Assembly: GCF_900111355.1 (NCBI RefSeq)
Contig: NZ_FOHA01000004.1
Location: 78,256-142,255 of the forward strand
Direction: 5' to 3'
Source: Isobaculum melis
Lineage (GTDB): Bacteria > Bacillota > Bacilli > Lactobacillales > Carnobacteriaceae
Length of the DNA stretch: 64,000 nt
This document shows positions 8,720 through 18,246 of the stretch, piece by piece. A program made the translations under genes and the position numbers. The notes beneath the pieces are model-generated. The model did not search any database and was not told where the DNA came from. It was given only the letters and a program-made list of their open reading frames with translations. Within the stretch, counting starts at the first letter, position 1. Every line of letters begins with the position of its first letter.

Positions 8720-9610
8720 ATGTACTTAGTTTTCGATATTGGTGGGACTTTTATAAAATATAGTTTAATGAATCAACATGGGAAAATCATCAAAAAGGAT
8801 AAGGTAGCTTCTCCTAAAAGTTGCTATGATACATTTCTTCAGCTTTTTTTCTCAATTATTCAGATACATAGAAAAGACATTATAGGGATTGCAATGAGTT
8901 GTCCAGGGATAATTCAACCTAATAATGGTGAGATTAAATTTGGCGGTTCATTACGTTATTTAGATGGGAAAAATTTAATAGCAGAAATTTGGCAAGCATT
9001 TCAATTGCCAGCAACGATTGAAAATGATGGGAAATGTGCTGCTTTGGCTGAGTTATGGTTAGGAAGTATCAAAGGAAAGCAGCAAGCAGCTGTTTTGGTG
9101 CTCGGTAGTGGCTTAGGCGGCGGTATCATTGTTAATGGACAGTTATTACATGGACAGCATTTGCTAGCAGGGGAATTGAGCTTTGTAGCTTCTGAGATGG
9201 ATTGTACAACTGGGAAAGGAATTTATGCTGGTAGTGTTTGTTCTTCGGTTCGAATGATTCAAAAAGTATTAGTAGCAAAAGGAGAAGTAGCCGCAGGGGG
9301 TGAACGTGCTTTTGACCATATTCAAGCTAATGATGCAGAGGTTATGCCTATTTTTGATGCCTACTGTCTAGCAATAGCCAATCAAGTGATGAATTTACAA
9401 TATATTTTCGATCCTGAGCTGATAGCAATTGGTGGCGGCATTAGTAGTCAACCCATGGTCATAACAGGAATAAAAAAAGGCATTGAGAAAATCAAAAAAA
9501 TGAACCCTTTTCATCTGGCCTCACCTCAAGTTGTGAACTGTACCTTCTATAATGATGCCAATCTTTATGGTGCCATGTATCATTATTTAGTTAAAAACGA
9601 TTTATTGTGA
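8720..9610 (+). CDS. ROK-family sugar kinase
   Basis: 296 residues. N-terminal MYLVFDIGGTFIKYSLM is the phosphate-1 loop of the ROK fold. IENDGKCAALAELWLG carries the catalytic Asp region and LGSGLGGGIIVNGQLL the adenosine/phosphate-2 loop. The usual ROK zinc motif (CxCGxxGCxE) is missing: ASEMDCTTGKGIYAGS stands in its place, which resembles beta-glucoside kinases more than glucokinases. No DNA-binding domain is present, so it is a kinase and not a NagC/XylR repressor. ATG 8720 has 5 bases to AGGAGG (8,709-8,714), while ATG 8717 has only 2. No sugar genes lie nearby, so the substrate is unknown. Confidence 0.8.
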   Translation: MYLVFDIGGTFIKYSLMNQHGKIIKKDKVASPKSCYDTFLQLFFSIIQIHRKDIIGIAMSCPGIIQPNNGEIKFGGSLRYLDGKNLIAEIWQAFQLPATIENDGKCAALAELWLGSIKGKQQAAVLVLGSGLGGGIIVNGQLLHGQHLLAGELSFVASEMDCTTGKGIYAGSVCSSVRMIQKVLVAKGEVAAGGERAFDHIQANDAEVMPIFDAYCLAIANQVMNLQYIFDPELIAIGGGISSQPMVITGIKKGIEKIKKMNPFHLASPQVVNCTFYNDANLYGAMYHYLVKNDLL

Positions 9611-9628
9611 AAGAAGTCCGTTCTTTCC

Positions 9629-9657
9629 TTGACAAGTAGGGCATATTCTTGTAATCT
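9629..9657 (+). promoter_or_regulatory. Promoter of the hisS-aspS T-box operon
   Basis: TTGACA (9,629-9,634), a 17-base spacer and TAATCT (9,652-9,657). Transcription would start near 9,664 and include the whole T-box leader. Confidence 0.75.
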
Positions 9658-9663
9658 TGTGTA

Positions 9664-9918
9664 AATAGATAGAATATTTCTCGATGAAGGAAAAAGTAAA
9701 TAAATGTGAGATGAGTACAAGAGAGAACTGCCTTAGCTGAAAGCAGTTTACCCATTCGTTTATTGAAGGACACTCTGGAGAGTTAGTAGTGCAAAGCTAC
9801 TACGTTACGAGCGTTAATCGTTAAGGGAAGCAGCTCGCTTGCTTCTAAAAAAAGGTGGTACCACGTGTGGAATTAACAACTCGTCCTTAGATGAATGAAT
9901 CTAAGTGCGGGTTTTTTT
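9664..9918 (+). promoter_or_regulatory. T-box leader, hisS-aspS (specifier GACAC)
   Basis: The leader senses uncharged tRNA and controls readthrough into hisS. The T-box core AGGTGGTACCACG is at 9,853-9,865. A terminator stem (CTTAGAT against ATCTAAG) with a T7 tail follows at about 9,890-9,918. Specifier-loop bases GAAG-GACAC are at 9,765-9,773. Aligned with the Val leader at 38,617, the codon register gives GAC (Asp), and a two-base shift gives CAC (His). The operon encodes both HisRS and AspRS, so both readings make sense. Confidence 0.92.
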
Positions 9919-9947
9919 GTTTATCAAAAGAAAAGGAGAAGATTAAA

Positions 9948-11276
9948 ATGGCAATTCAAAAACCAAGAGGAACCGCTGATTTATTACCAAATCAAACAAA
10001 AAAATGGCAATATGTAGAAGAGATTGCACGAATGACATTTGCTGATTATCAATTTCAAGAAGTACGCACACCCATTTTTGAAAGTTATGATTTATTTTCA
10101 AGAAGTGTTGGGGAAACATCGGATATTGTGTCAAAAGAAATGTATGATTTTTATGATAAAGGCGATCGTCATGTTGCTTTAAGACCAGAAGGAACAGCCC
10201 CAGTCGTTCGCGCTTATGTTGAAAATAAGTTATTTGGACCAGAGCATACCAAGCCTTATAAAGTTTATTATATGGGACCAATGTTTCGCTATGAACGTCC
10301 TAAAAATGGTAGAATGCGTCAATTTCACCAGCTTGGTGTAGAAGCTTTTGGTAGCGATAATCCAGCGACTGATGTAGAAGTCATTGCCTTAGCTATGAGT
10401 TTATTTGATCAATTAGGTTTGAAGCATCTAAAATTAATCATTAATTCTTTGGGGGATATTGAAAGTCGGATTGCGCATAAAGAAGCTTTACTTGCTTATT
10501 TAACTCCTCATTTTGAGGTATTAAGTGAAGATTCTAAGCGTCGTTTTGAAAAAAATCCTTTGCGTATTTTAGATAGTAAAGATCCAAAAGATATTGAAAT
10601 TGTGGCGCAAGCACCTTCTATCTTGGATTATTTAAATGAACCCTCTAAAACGTATTTTGAAACGATTAAAACCATGTTAGAAGCTTTGGAAATTCCATAT
10701 GAAGTGGATGCGACAATGGTTCGTGGGTTAGATTACTATAATCATACGATTTTTGAAATTATGAGTGATGCACCTGCATTTGGTGGGACTGCAACTACGA
10801 TTTGTGCTGGTGGACGATACAATGGTTTAGTAGAAGAAATTGGTGGACCTGCTACGCCTGGTTTTGGTTTTGGACTTGGTGTTGAGCGTTTATTAATGGT
10901 ATTAGATACTGAAAATGTGAAGATTCCTGACTTACATGAAGTTGAAGTTTATATCATGGGATTAGGGGAAGCAACCAATATTGAATCCTTGAAGCTGGTT
11001 CAAGCTGCTAGAGATGCTGGCTTATCTGCAGAACGCGATTATCTTAATCGCAAAATGAAAGGTCAATTTAAAGTAGTTGATAAATTAGCAGCAAAAACAG
11101 TGCTTATCATTGGTGAAGATGAGCTTGAAAAGGGTGTCGCAAGATTTAAGGTCTTAGCATCTGGTAAAGAAGTTGAAGTACCTTTAGCTGAAATTTATCA
11201 AGATTTTAGAAAATTTTATAATATCCAAACAACAGATATGACCGCATTTAATGAATTTTTTAATAAGGAAGACTAA
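9948..11276 (+). CDS. hisS: Histidyl-tRNA synthetase
   Basis: 442 residues; a class II enzyme that charges tRNA-His. [14 protein letters not shown] is the usual N-terminus. Motif 2 appears as [24 protein letters not shown], the histidine-binding loop as [14 protein letters not shown], and motif 3 as [12 protein letters not shown]. The anticodon-binding domain ends the protein. ATG 9948 follows AAAAGGAGA by a normal distance; the in-frame ATG at 9891 lies inside the T-box terminator and is rejected. aspS starts 21 bases after the stop, so both synthetases share one mRNA and one T-box. Confidence 0.97.
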   Translation: MAIQKPRGTADLLPNQTKKWQYVEEIARMTFADYQFQEVRTPIFESYDLFSRSVGETSDIVSKEMYDFYDKGDRHVALRPEGTAPVVRAYVENKLFGPEHTKPYKVYYMGPMFRYERPKNGRMRQFHQLGVEAFGSDNPATDVEVIALAMSLFDQLGLKHLKLIINSLGDIESRIAHKEALLAYLTPHFEVLSEDSKRRFEKNPLRILDSKDPKDIEIVAQAPSILDYLNEPSKTYFETIKTMLEALEIPYEVDATMVRGLDYYNHTIFEIMSDAPAFGGTATTICAGGRYNGLVEEIGGPATPGFGFGLGVERLLMVLDTENVKIPDLHEVEVYIMGLGEATNIESLKLVQAARDAGLSAERDYLNRKMKGQFKVVDKLAAKTVLIIGEDELEKGVARFKVLASGKEVEVPLAEIYQDFRKFYNIQTTDMTAFNEFFNKED

Positions 11277-11297
11277 TAGACGAAGGGAGATTACAGT

Positions 11298-13073
11298 ATG
11301 AGCAAACGAACAATTTATTGTGGTCAGGTTTCTGAAGCACAAATAGGACAAACAGTTACTTTAAAAGGGTGGGTTCAAAAACGTCGTGACTTAGGTGGAT
11401 TAATATTTATTGATTTAAGAGATAGAGAGGGCATTGTGCAAGTGGTATTCAATCCTGATTTCTCAAAAGAGGCCTTAACAGGTGCGGAACAGGTGCGTAG
11501 CGAATATGTACTTGAGGTAACTGGAACGGTGGTTGCTAGAGCTGAGGCAGCCATTAATCCTAATATTTCAACAGGTAAAATTGAAGTTGAAGTCAAGGAA
11601 ATGACGGTTTTAAATACAGCTAAAACAACACCGTTTTACATTGAAGATGGTGTCAGTGTTTCAGATGAGCTTCGTTTGCAATATCGTTATCTTGATTTAC
11701 GTAGACCAGAAATGGCAAATAGCTTAAAATTACGTCATCAAACAACAAAAACGATTCGTAATTATTTAGATGAACAAGGCTTTTTAGATACTGAAACGCC
11801 TTATTTAACCAAATCAACACCAGAAGGCGCACGGGATTATCTTGTACCCTCTCGTGTACATCCAGGTCATTTTTATGCTTTGCCTCAGTCACCACAATTA
11901 TTTAAACAGTTATTAATGGGGGCAGGATTTGATCGTTATTATCAAATCGTTCGTTGCTTCCGTGATGAGGATTTACGTGGAGATAGACAGCCTGAATTTA
12001 CACAAGTTGATATTGAAACGAGCTTTTTATCTGCTGAGGAAATTCAAACAATGACAGAAGAAATGCTTGCTAAGGTCATGTTAGAAACAAAAGGTGTCAC
12101 ATTACAATTACCACTTCCTCGTATGTCTTATGATGAAGCCATGGATCGTTATGGTAGTGATAAGCCTGATGTTCGTTTTGATTTAGAATTACAACAAATT
12201 AGTGACCTTGTCGCAAATTCTGATTTTAAAGTCTTTAGTGGTGCAGTTGCAAATGGTGGTGAAGTAAAAGCCATTAATGCTAAAGGAGCTGCCGCAAACT
12301 ATTCAAGAAAAGACATTGATGCCTTGGGTGAATTCGTTGGGCGTTATGGTGCCAAAGGGCTTGCTTGGTTAAAAGTTGAAGAAGAAGGCTTAAAAGGACC
12401 AATTGCCAAATTCTTTGAAGCAGATGCAGCAGCTTTGATTGAGCGTTTGGCTGCAGAGCCAGGTGACTTACTATTATTTGTTGCTGATCAAAAATCAGTT
12501 GTAGCAGATGCGCTAGGTGCATTACGTGGAAGATTAGCAAGAGATTTAGATTTGATTGATGAATCTGTCTTTGAATTTTTATGGATTGTAGATTGGCCAT
12601 TACTTGAGTATGATGAAGAAAATGGTCGCTATACTTCAGCGCATCATCCATTCACGATGCCAAAAGCCGAACATATTTCATTGCTAGAAACTGATCCAGG
12701 TGCGGTGTATGCTGAAGCTTATGATATTGTCTTAAATGGTTATGAACTTGGAGGCGGTTCACTCCGTATCTATCAACGGGAAGTCCAAGAAAAAATGTTT
12801 GCTGCTTTAGGATTTACAGAAGAAGAAGCAAAAGCACAATTTGGTTTCTTATTAGATGCACTAGAATATGGTTTTCCACCACATGGGGGGATTGCCTTAG
12901 GCCTAGACCGTTTGGTAATGTTACTTGCGGGTAAAGATAATATTAGAGAAGTGATTGCCTTTCCTAAGAATGGGCGTGCAGCTGATCCATTAACTGAGGC
13001 ACCAAGTGAGGTAGCAACTGCTCAACTTCAAGAATTAGCGCTTGAAATAACAATAGAAGAAGCTGGAGAATAA
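11298..13073 (+). CDS. aspS: Aspartyl-tRNA synthetase
   Basis: 591 residues; a class II enzyme charging tRNA-Asp. An OB-fold anticodon domain ([20 protein letters not shown]) is followed by the catalytic core: [37 protein letters not shown], the motif-2 loop [16 protein letters not shown], and motif 3 [16 protein letters not shown]. The bacterial GAD insertion lies between about 290 and 420. Length is normal. It is second in the hisS operon and ends at a strong terminator. The sequence does not show whether it also charges tRNA-Asn. Confidence 0.97.
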   Translation: MSKRTIYCGQVSEAQIGQTVTLKGWVQKRRDLGGLIFIDLRDREGIVQVVFNPDFSKEALTGAEQVRSEYVLEVTGTVVARAEAAINPNISTGKIEVEVKEMTVLNTAKTTPFYIEDGVSVSDELRLQYRYLDLRRPEMANSLKLRHQTTKTIRNYLDEQGFLDTETPYLTKSTPEGARDYLVPSRVHPGHFYALPQSPQLFKQLLMGAGFDRYYQIVRCFRDEDLRGDRQPEFTQVDIETSFLSAEEIQTMTEEMLAKVMLETKGVTLQLPLPRMSYDEAMDRYGSDKPDVRFDLELQQISDLVANSDFKVFSGAVANGGEVKAINAKGAAANYSRKDIDALGEFVGRYGAKGLAWLKVEEEGLKGPIAKFFEADAAALIERLAAEPGDLLLFVADQKSVVADALGALRGRLARDLDLIDESVFEFLWIVDWPLLEYDEENGRYTSAHHPFTMPKAEHISLLETDPGAVYAEAYDIVLNGYELGGGSLRIYQREVQEKMFAALGFTEEEAKAQFGFLLDALEYGFPPHGGIALGLDRLVMLLAGKDNIREVIAFPKNGRAADPLTEAPSEVATAQLQELALEITIEEAGE

Positions 13074-13079
13074 GATTTG

Positions 13080-13113
13080 AACGTCATTTAGTTGAACTAA
13101 ATGACGTTTTTTT
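13080..13113 (+). terminator. Terminator after aspS
   Basis: AACGTCATTTAGT pairs with ACTAAATGACGTT through a short loop, followed by T7. The remaining sequence up to 13,300 is AT-rich and holds only the likely promoter of sppA. Confidence 0.85.
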
Positions 13114-13300
13114 ATGGTGTCTAACTCTTTTAAATAGGAAGTATTTCCCTTTGAGTGTATGCTTTCCTAAAGACTAGTAGATGAAAACAAAGATATTTCT
13201 TGCTAAAATTGCTTTTTTTTGTAACAATGGAGTATATATGGCATTTTTTAAATTTTAGTAAAGAATTAATGCAATCACTTGAGAGAAGGAGGCGGAAAAA

Positions 13301-14221
13301 ATGAGTCAAAAACGTTGGTTAGCGATTGTCTTAGCAATAGCGATTTTTGTCTTTTCATTTGTTTCAATCGAAACAGTGAAAAATGTTGTCTCCGCTATTC
13401 AAGGTGATAAAGCTGCAGCAACTGCTCTACTTGATCAGTTTGATAATCAAGATGAAGCCTTAACCGAACAAATAATCCATAAAGGTAATTCTAAAAAACG
13501 AATTGTGATCTTAAATATTGATGGCACCATTGTCAATAACCCACAATCTGCTACAAATGGTTATGACCATGAAATTATTTTAGAAGAATTAACAGCCATA
13601 AAAAAAGACCAAACAATTGGTGGTGTTTTATTGGTACTGAATTCACCAGGTGGTGGTGCCTATGAAAGCAATCAAGTTCGTGAACGCTTGCTTGAAATTC
13701 AAAAGACACAAGCTATTCCAATTTATGTAGCAATGAAAAATATCGCAACTGGTGGTAGTTATTTTATTGCAACTAGTGGAGATAAGTTATTTGCTTCAAA
13801 TGAAACGATAACAGGATTTATTCAAGCAACAATGAAGAACGCTGATAGTCCTAATAAAGAAGTTGTACAAAAAACAACGAATGACTCTTATCTTCGTTTT
13901 CTTGATATTGTGAGTCAAAGTAGAGAGATACCTAAAGATAAAATAACCGCTCTAGCTGATGGTCGTATTTTTAATGGAAATGAAGCCAAAAAGAATGGTT
14001 TAATTGATGAAATAGGCAATGAACAGGATGCTTTAGCGGTATTGATGAATGATCATCAATTGGAGGATGCAGAAGTTTTTATGTATCAACCATCCAATCC
14101 AACTGTATCTAACATGATGACTGATAAAATGCTTCAAATATTACAGCTCAAAAATGAACAAGAGCAACAGCCTAATGTTTCAGATATACCACAAATGATG
14201 TATTTATATGGAGGGGAGTAA
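13301..14221 (+). CDS. sppA: Signal peptide peptidase SppA
   Basis: 306 residues; a membrane serine protease (S49) that degrades cleaved signal peptides. An N-terminal transmembrane helix (about 7-28) is followed by the peptidase core with IVILNIDGTIV, LLVLNSPGGGAYES (family block) and a Ser-Lys dyad region. The usual SGG(Y/V) of the active site appears as ATGGSYFIATSGDKLFA, and a ADGRIFNGNEAKKNGLIDEIG block follows. The next gene starts 3 bases after its stop and encodes an RDD membrane protein. The same pairing (sppA-yteJ) is known from Bacillus. Confidence 0.9.
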   Translation: MSQKRWLAIVLAIAIFVFSFVSIETVKNVVSAIQGDKAAATALLDQFDNQDEALTEQIIHKGNSKKRIVILNIDGTIVNNPQSATNGYDHEIILEELTAIKKDQTIGGVLLVLNSPGGGAYESNQVRERLLEIQKTQAIPIYVAMKNIATGGSYFIATSGDKLFASNETITGFIQATMKNADSPNKEVVQKTTNDSYLRFLDIVSQSREIPKDKITALADGRIFNGNEAKKNGLIDEIGNEQDALAVLMNDHQLEDAEVFMYQPSNPTVSNMMTDKMLQILQLKNEQEQQPNVSDIPQMMYLYGGE

Positions 14222-14223
14222 TT

Positions 14224-15345
14224 ATGCCAGATTTTTATAAAGAAGACAAAGATTCTGCTGGATTTGGGCATAATGTGACGCCTTTTCCAGGAATTCATCA
14301 CAATGAAACAGTAAAACATGAGGAAAATGAAGAAGATATTGTTTTGCATATGGAAGATTTAAATTTAACTGATTTTCCATTGAATATTCAAAATGCTATT
14401 TTAAATCATGATTTAAGAAGTGGCATAAAAGAACGTACAATTGAGGAAGAAAAGGTAGAAATTTCTAAATTATTAGGTGAAATTGATGAAGAGTTGTTTA
14501 CAGAACAAGAAAGTGAAATGGAAGATGCAGCTTCTTATTCTGAAATTCATCGTGCTGAGTTAGAAAGATTATGTCGAGAGTCTGATATGGAAGCAGAGCA
14601 ATTGGCTTATAAGGAATTTGCTGAAGTTGAAGTGTTGCAAGAAGATACTGTGGAAAAACAGCAAATGGTGCCTGTTCAAACAGAAACATCTGAAATTTTT
14701 GCTGAATTACAACGGTTGAAGCAGAAGCAAATTGAACCAGAGGTAGCGGCTCTTCCACTGCCACCAAGATCAAGTAGAAAAAAACATAAAAAAGTAAATG
14801 CTGTAGCAACAGAAACCAAAGAGCAAGTAATCATACAAGAAGAAATGGCTCCGGCTATTGAAATGAATGAAGCTGAGCAGGTACAAGAGCCAGCTGCAGT
14901 TTACCCAAATGTTGTATATGCAGGTTTTTGGATGCGGATGTTTGCCTATTTAGTGGATATTTTAATGGTGAGTAGTTTTCATCGAATTGTTGTGAATCAA
15001 TTGAAGGAAGCCGCGAATGTTTCTTTATTAATTGGACCATTTTCCCTTAGTCAATACATTCAAGTACTTGTCTTTGTGTTATACTTTGTGTTATTTACTA
15101 AGATAAATAATGGACAAACAATTGGAAAAATGATTTTTGATTTAAGAGTGGTCTCTTTAACAGGCGGAAAATTAACATGGGGCGCAATCTTTTTAAGAGA
15201 AGGCCTAGGCCGTTATTGTCAAAAAATCTTGTTACCACTTTATTTAATGGTTGGTCTCACACCGAAAAAGCAACATTTAGTGGATATGGTGTCTAAAACA
15301 AGCGTTGTTTCTGGAAGCTTAGTTAAGGCCTATCAAGCCAAATAA
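14224..15345 (+). CDS. RDD-family membrane protein with long acidic N-terminus
   Basis: 373 residues. The first 230 or so are hydrophilic, Glu-rich and probably cytosolic with coiled-coil segments. The RDD domain starts at AGFWMRMFAYLVDILMV (Arg and Asp of the motif in the first helix) and has further helices near 270-295 and 325-360, with NNGQTIGKMIFDLRVVS between them. Coupled to sppA by a 3-base gap. Bacillus YteJ has the RDD part; the long acidic extension is the unusual feature. A partner or regulator of SppA is a reasonable inference. Confidence 0.8.
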   Translation: MPDFYKEDKDSAGFGHNVTPFPGIHHNETVKHEENEEDIVLHMEDLNLTDFPLNIQNAILNHDLRSGIKERTIEEEKVEISKLLGEIDEELFTEQESEMEDAASYSEIHRAELERLCRESDMEAEQLAYKEFAEVEVLQEDTVEKQQMVPVQTETSEIFAELQRLKQKQIEPEVAALPLPPRSSRKKHKKVNAVATETKEQVIIQEEMAPAIEMNEAEQVQEPAAVYPNVVYAGFWMRMFAYLVDILMVSSFHRIVVNQLKEAANVSLLIGPFSLSQYIQVLVFVLYFVLFTKINNGQTIGKMIFDLRVVSLTGGKLTWGAIFLREGLGRYCQKILLPLYLMVGLTPKKQHLVDMVSKTSVVSGSLVKAYQAK

Positions 15346-15380
15346 AAAAAGTCACGTTACATAAAGTAGCGTGGCTTTTT
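15346..15380. terminator. Bidirectional terminator between RDD gene and 6S RNA
   Basis: GTCACGTTAC pairs with GTAGCGTGGC around a short loop. There are T5 on the plus strand and T7 on the minus strand, so it can end both convergent transcripts. Confidence 0.8.
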
Positions 15381-15387
15381 AATAAAC

Positions 15388-15588
15388 TTATTAATAGGAA
15401 ATCCGATAATGCCGTTATATGGTTCTCTGAGTATTGAACCCGCATGTTTGCAGGTGGGCTCCTATGTCAGGCTTCTAACTTCCAAATGAAAAGGCTTGTT
15501 ATCCACATGGCTTGTTTGGATCCCAAGGTAATAATAATTGTTCGGTCAACACGAATGAGAACGGAACAAACATCTCAGAATTCCTATC
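15388..15588 (-). ncRNA. ssrS: 6S RNA
   Basis: Read on the minus strand, the RNA starts ATAGGAATTCTGAGATGTTT, closely matching the conserved 5' end of 6S RNA (E. coli has CTGAGATGTTCG). The two ends are complementary (ATAGGAA with TTTCCTAT; TCTGAG with CTCAGA), giving the long 6S rod of about 200 nt. A minus-strand promoter precedes it: TTGTAA (15,615-15,620), 17-base spacer, TAACAT (15,592-15,597). A terminator lies at 15,346-15,380. 6S binds the housekeeping RNA polymerase. It sits beside rarA, as I recall for 6S-1 in Bacillus. Confidence 0.82.
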
Positions 15589-15591
15589 TTT

Positions 15592-15620
15592 ATGTTAGCA
15601 CAGGGGCTAAAAATTTACAA
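15592..15620 (-). promoter_or_regulatory. Promoter of 6S RNA
   Basis: Minus-strand TTGTAA, 17 bases, TAACAT with an upstream TGC (extended -10). It lies between the 3' end of rarA and the 6S coding sequence. Confidence 0.65.
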
Positions 15621-15630
15621 TCAATGATAC

Positions 15631-16929
15631 TCATAAATTTGGATTATTTTTTTGCTTTATTTTTTTCTTCTGATTAATTTGATCATATTGGGCTGCTAGT
15701 GCATCCTCATATTTACCTGTATGATTAGGCTCAAAGTACTTAGCATGTTTAAGTGTATCAGGTAAATATTGTTGATCCACCCAGGCATTTGGAAATTGGT
15801 GTGGATATTGATAGTCAATGCCTCTGTTTAAATCGGCTGCACCACTATAATGTGCATCTCTTAAGTGATTGGGTACCTCACCACTTTTTCCAGCTCTTAC
15901 ATCTGCAAGGGCTGCATCAATCGCTACGTAAGTCGAATTTGATTTAGGGGAGAGGCATAAGTCAACAATCGCATTGGCTAAGGGAATTCTGGCTTCCGGA
16001 AAGCCAAGTTTTTCAGCGGCCTGAATGGCAGTCACAGTTCTAGCAGCTGCCGCAGGATTAGCTAAGCCAATATCTTCATAAGCCATTACCATCATTCTTC
16101 TTGCAATAATCGGCAAATCTCCTGCTTCTACTAGTCTTGCTAAATAATGAAGTGCAGCATTCACATCACTCCCACGAACAGATTTCTGTAATGCTGAAAT
16201 GACATCATAATGGGCATCTCCATTTTTATCATGGGTCAATGCTTTTCGTTGTAGACATTCTTCAGCTGTTTCAATCGAAATATGAATTTTTTTGTCTGTA
16301 GCAGGCTTGGTTGATTTAACCGCTAGCTCTAAGGCGTTTAAGGAACTGCGTAAATCCCCATTTGTTGCTCGTGCAAAGTGCTGTAATGCTTGCTCCTCTA
16401 AATCTACTGGATAGCTACCTAAGCCTTCCTCAGCGTCATGTAATGCGCGTAAAAGAGCTATTTCAATATCTTCTAAGGCTAATGGTTTTAATTCAAAGAT
16501 TTGTGTTCGACTTCTAATTGCAGGATTAATAGAAATGTAAGGATTTTCTGTAGTCGCGCCAATTAAAATAATCCGACCGTTTTCTAAATGTGGCAGTAGG
16601 AAATCTTGTTTGGGTTTATCTAAACGGTGGACTTCATCTAAAAGTAAAATCACTGTGCCACTCATTTTTGCTTCTTCCACAACAATTTGTAAATCTTTTT
16701 TTGAGTCAGTAGCAGCATTTAAAATTCTAAATGCATATTTTGTAGAGCCGGCAATAGCACTGGCAATGCTTGTTTTACCGATACCTGGTGGGCCATATAA
16801 AATCATTGATGATAGCATTTCCGCCTCGACCATTCGACGAATAATTTTCCCTTCACCAACAAGATGCTGTTGACCAACAATTTGATCAATTGAAGTGGGA
16901 CGCATCCGGTAAGCCAATGGTTGTTTCAT
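15631..16929 (-). CDS. rarA: Replication-associated recombination protein RarA
   Basis: 432 residues; an AAA+ ATPase of the RarA/MgsA/WRNIP1 family acting at stalled forks. MKQPLAYRMRPTSIDQIVGQ is the standard start. Walker A is YGPPGIGKTS and Walker B ILLLDEVHRLDK. GATTENPYISINPAIRSR is sensor 1 and the C-terminal MgsA-type helices include SPKSNSTYVAIDAAL. ATG 16929 is preferred to ATG 16938 because AAGGAG is 9 bases from the former and touches the latter. A TATAAT -10 with a TGG extension lies at 16,966-16,971. A SOS-like box is further upstream at 17,002. Confidence 0.95.
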   Translation of the reverse strand: MKQPLAYRMRPTSIDQIVGQQHLVGEGKIIRRMVEAEMLSSMILYGPPGIGKTSIASAIAGSTKYAFRILNAATDSKKDLQIVVEEAKMSGTVILLLDEVHRLDKPKQDFLLPHLENGRIILIGATTENPYISINPAIRSRTQIFELKPLALEDIEIALLRALHDAEEGLGSYPVDLEEQALQHFARATNGDLRSSLNALELAVKSTKPATDKKIHISIETAEECLQRKALTHDKNGDAHYDVISALQKSVRGSDVNAALHYLARLVEAGDLPIIARRMMVMAYEDIGLANPAAAARTVTAIQAAEKLGFPEARIPLANAIVDLCLSPKSNSTYVAIDAALADVRAGKSGEVPNHLRDAHYSGAADLNRGIDYQYPHQFPNAWVDQQYLPDTLKHAKYFEPNHTGKYEDALAAQYDQINQKKKIKQKNNPNL

Positions 16930-17001
16930 AATAGGCATCTCCTTTTTTACAAACTTAATATCTTTATTATACCATGCTCTTTCATTGTAAACTACTAAAA
17001 T

Positions 17002-17015
17002 AGAACGTTTGTTTC
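17002..17015. promoter_or_regulatory. Possible LexA box upstream of rarA
   Basis: AGAACGTTTGTTTC fits the Firmicute SOS pattern GAAC-N4-GTTC with one change and resembles the box at lexA (AGAACATTTGTTTG). It is about 30 bases upstream of the predicted -10, so its effect is uncertain. Confidence 0.4.
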
Positions 17016-17118
17016 GTTTTGGTTAGAAGAAAAGGTTTACATAAGAAAAACCTTGATTTTTCAATGAAATAGCCTAAAAAGTGTGCTATATTAGACAGGA
17101 ATAATATGGAGGGATTTT

Positions 17119-17517
17119 ATGAAAATCTATAAGCAATTAACGTATATTTTGCTTTTTTCTTTTCTAGGGGAAATCGCATCGAAAGGATTAAACTTACCGG
17201 TTCCAGGCAGTGTTATTGGCATGCTGCTCTTGTTTTTAGCTTTACAGTTTAATATTGTAAAGCTTGAAGATGTTGAAGTGGTCGGGCACTTTTTAATTGA
17301 CAATTTAGCCATTCTATTTGTGCCAGCAGGGGTCAGTTTAATGATTTATTTTTCTGTCATCAAGAACAGTTGGTTAGCGCTACTAGTTATTTCAGTTTTG
17401 ACAACAGCTATTTCTATCGCGTTTATCGGTGTTGTGGTTCAGAAAATTAAGCTGCGATTTGAAGGGGATAAAGTGAATTTAACAGAGGAAGATAAAAAGG
17501 GGGAGAACCATGTATAA
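17119..17517 (+). CDS. lrgA: LrgA/CidA-family holin-like protein
   Basis: 132 residues, four hydrophobic helices. GLNLPVPGSVIGMLLLFLAL and a FVPAGVSLMIYF block are family hallmarks. The charged C-terminal tail is typical. It overlaps the start of the lrgB gene by 8 bases, so the two are translationally coupled. CidA/LrgA proteins modulate murein hydrolase release and, as shown in several Firmicutes, pyruvate uptake. No LytSR two-component genes lie in the window; the next gene is an Rrf2 regulator instead. Confidence 0.85.
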   Translation: MKIYKQLTYILLFSFLGEIASKGLNLPVPGSVIGMLLLFLALQFNIVKLEDVEVVGHFLIDNLAILFVPAGVSLMIYFSVIKNSWLALLVISVLTTAISIAFIGVVVQKIKLRFEGDKVNLTEEDKKGENHV

Positions 17518-18217
17518 TGAGTTAACAAGTAACCCAATGTTTGGTTTGATTTTATCGATGGCTGTTTATTTGATTGCTCTGGCATTCTTTAAAAAATTTC
17601 CATTTCCACTATTTAATCCACTGATTATTTCAATTGCAGTGATTATTTTAATTTTAGTCGTTTTTAAGATTCCTTATGAAAATTATTATATTGGGGGCGA
17701 AATGTTAAATGTCTTGATTACACCTGCAACGGTTGCATTGGCTATTCCTTTGTATAAGACGTTCCATTTGCTCAAAAAACATGCGAAATCAATTAGTATC
17801 GGGATTATTACTGGTAGTTTGCTAGGCACCTTTTTAACGGGTATTTTTGCAATTTTATTCGGAGTCGGCCAAAAAATTATTGTTTCTATTATGCCAAAAT
17901 CAGTCACAACTGCGATTGCTTTGGGTATTACTGAAAAAATGGGTGGCGTGACAGCAGTGACTTTGGTAATGGTTATTTTTACAGGCGTAATAGGTGCAAT
18001 TATCGGGCCTTCTGTTTTAAAATGGTTTAAGATTACAGATCCTGTCGCACAAGGAATTGCTCTTGGAAGTTCTGCACATGCTATTGGGACATCAAAAGCC
18101 TTAGAAATGGGCCGTGTTCAAGGTGCAATGGCAGGCTTAGCAATTGGTGTAACAGGTATTGTTACGGTATTTGCGGCACCATTTATGATGGGAATTGTGA
18201 ATCAATTATTTTTCTAG
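17510..18217 (+). CDS. lrgB: LrgB/CidB-family membrane protein
   Basis: 235 residues with seven to eight hydrophobic segments. NPLIISIAVIILILV, FLTPATVALAIPLYK-type (here LITPATVALAIPLYK), SIMPKSVTTAIALGITEKMG and GLAIGVTGIVTVFAAP are signature blocks of LrgB/YohK. It overlaps lrgA and precedes an Rrf2 regulator by about 29 bases. Together with LrgA it forms a membrane unit linked to autolysis or pyruvate transport. The choice between these roles cannot be made from sequence. Confidence 0.88.
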   Translation: MYNELTSNPMFGLILSMAVYLIALAFFKKFPFPLFNPLIISIAVIILILVVFKIPYENYYIGGEMLNVLITPATVALAIPLYKTFHLLKKHAKSISIGIITGSLLGTFLTGIFAILFGVGQKIIVSIMPKSVTTAIALGITEKMGGVTAVTLVMVIFTGVIGAIIGPSVLKWFKITDPVAQGIALGSSAHAIGTSKALEMGRVQGAMAGLAIGVTGIVTVFAAPFMMGIVNQLFF

Positions 18218-18246
18218 AACAACAATTGTTGTGATTGGAGGAAAAG

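Noticed and set aside
8720-9610. ROK protein as a NagC/XylR-type repressor
   Set aside because: No N-terminal helix-turn-helix is present; the kinase loop starts at residue 1.
9591-9773. 60-codon minus ORF over the hisS leader
   Set aside because: It is a shadow of the T-box region on the opposite strand.
15388-15590. 6S RNA on the plus strand
   Set aside because: The complementary ends allow either reading, but the conserved start, the promoter and the T7 terminator all fit the minus strand.
15444-15677. Plus-strand 77-codon ORF downstream of the RDD gene
   Set aside because: It covers the 6S RNA on the other strand, has no RBS and its product looks random.
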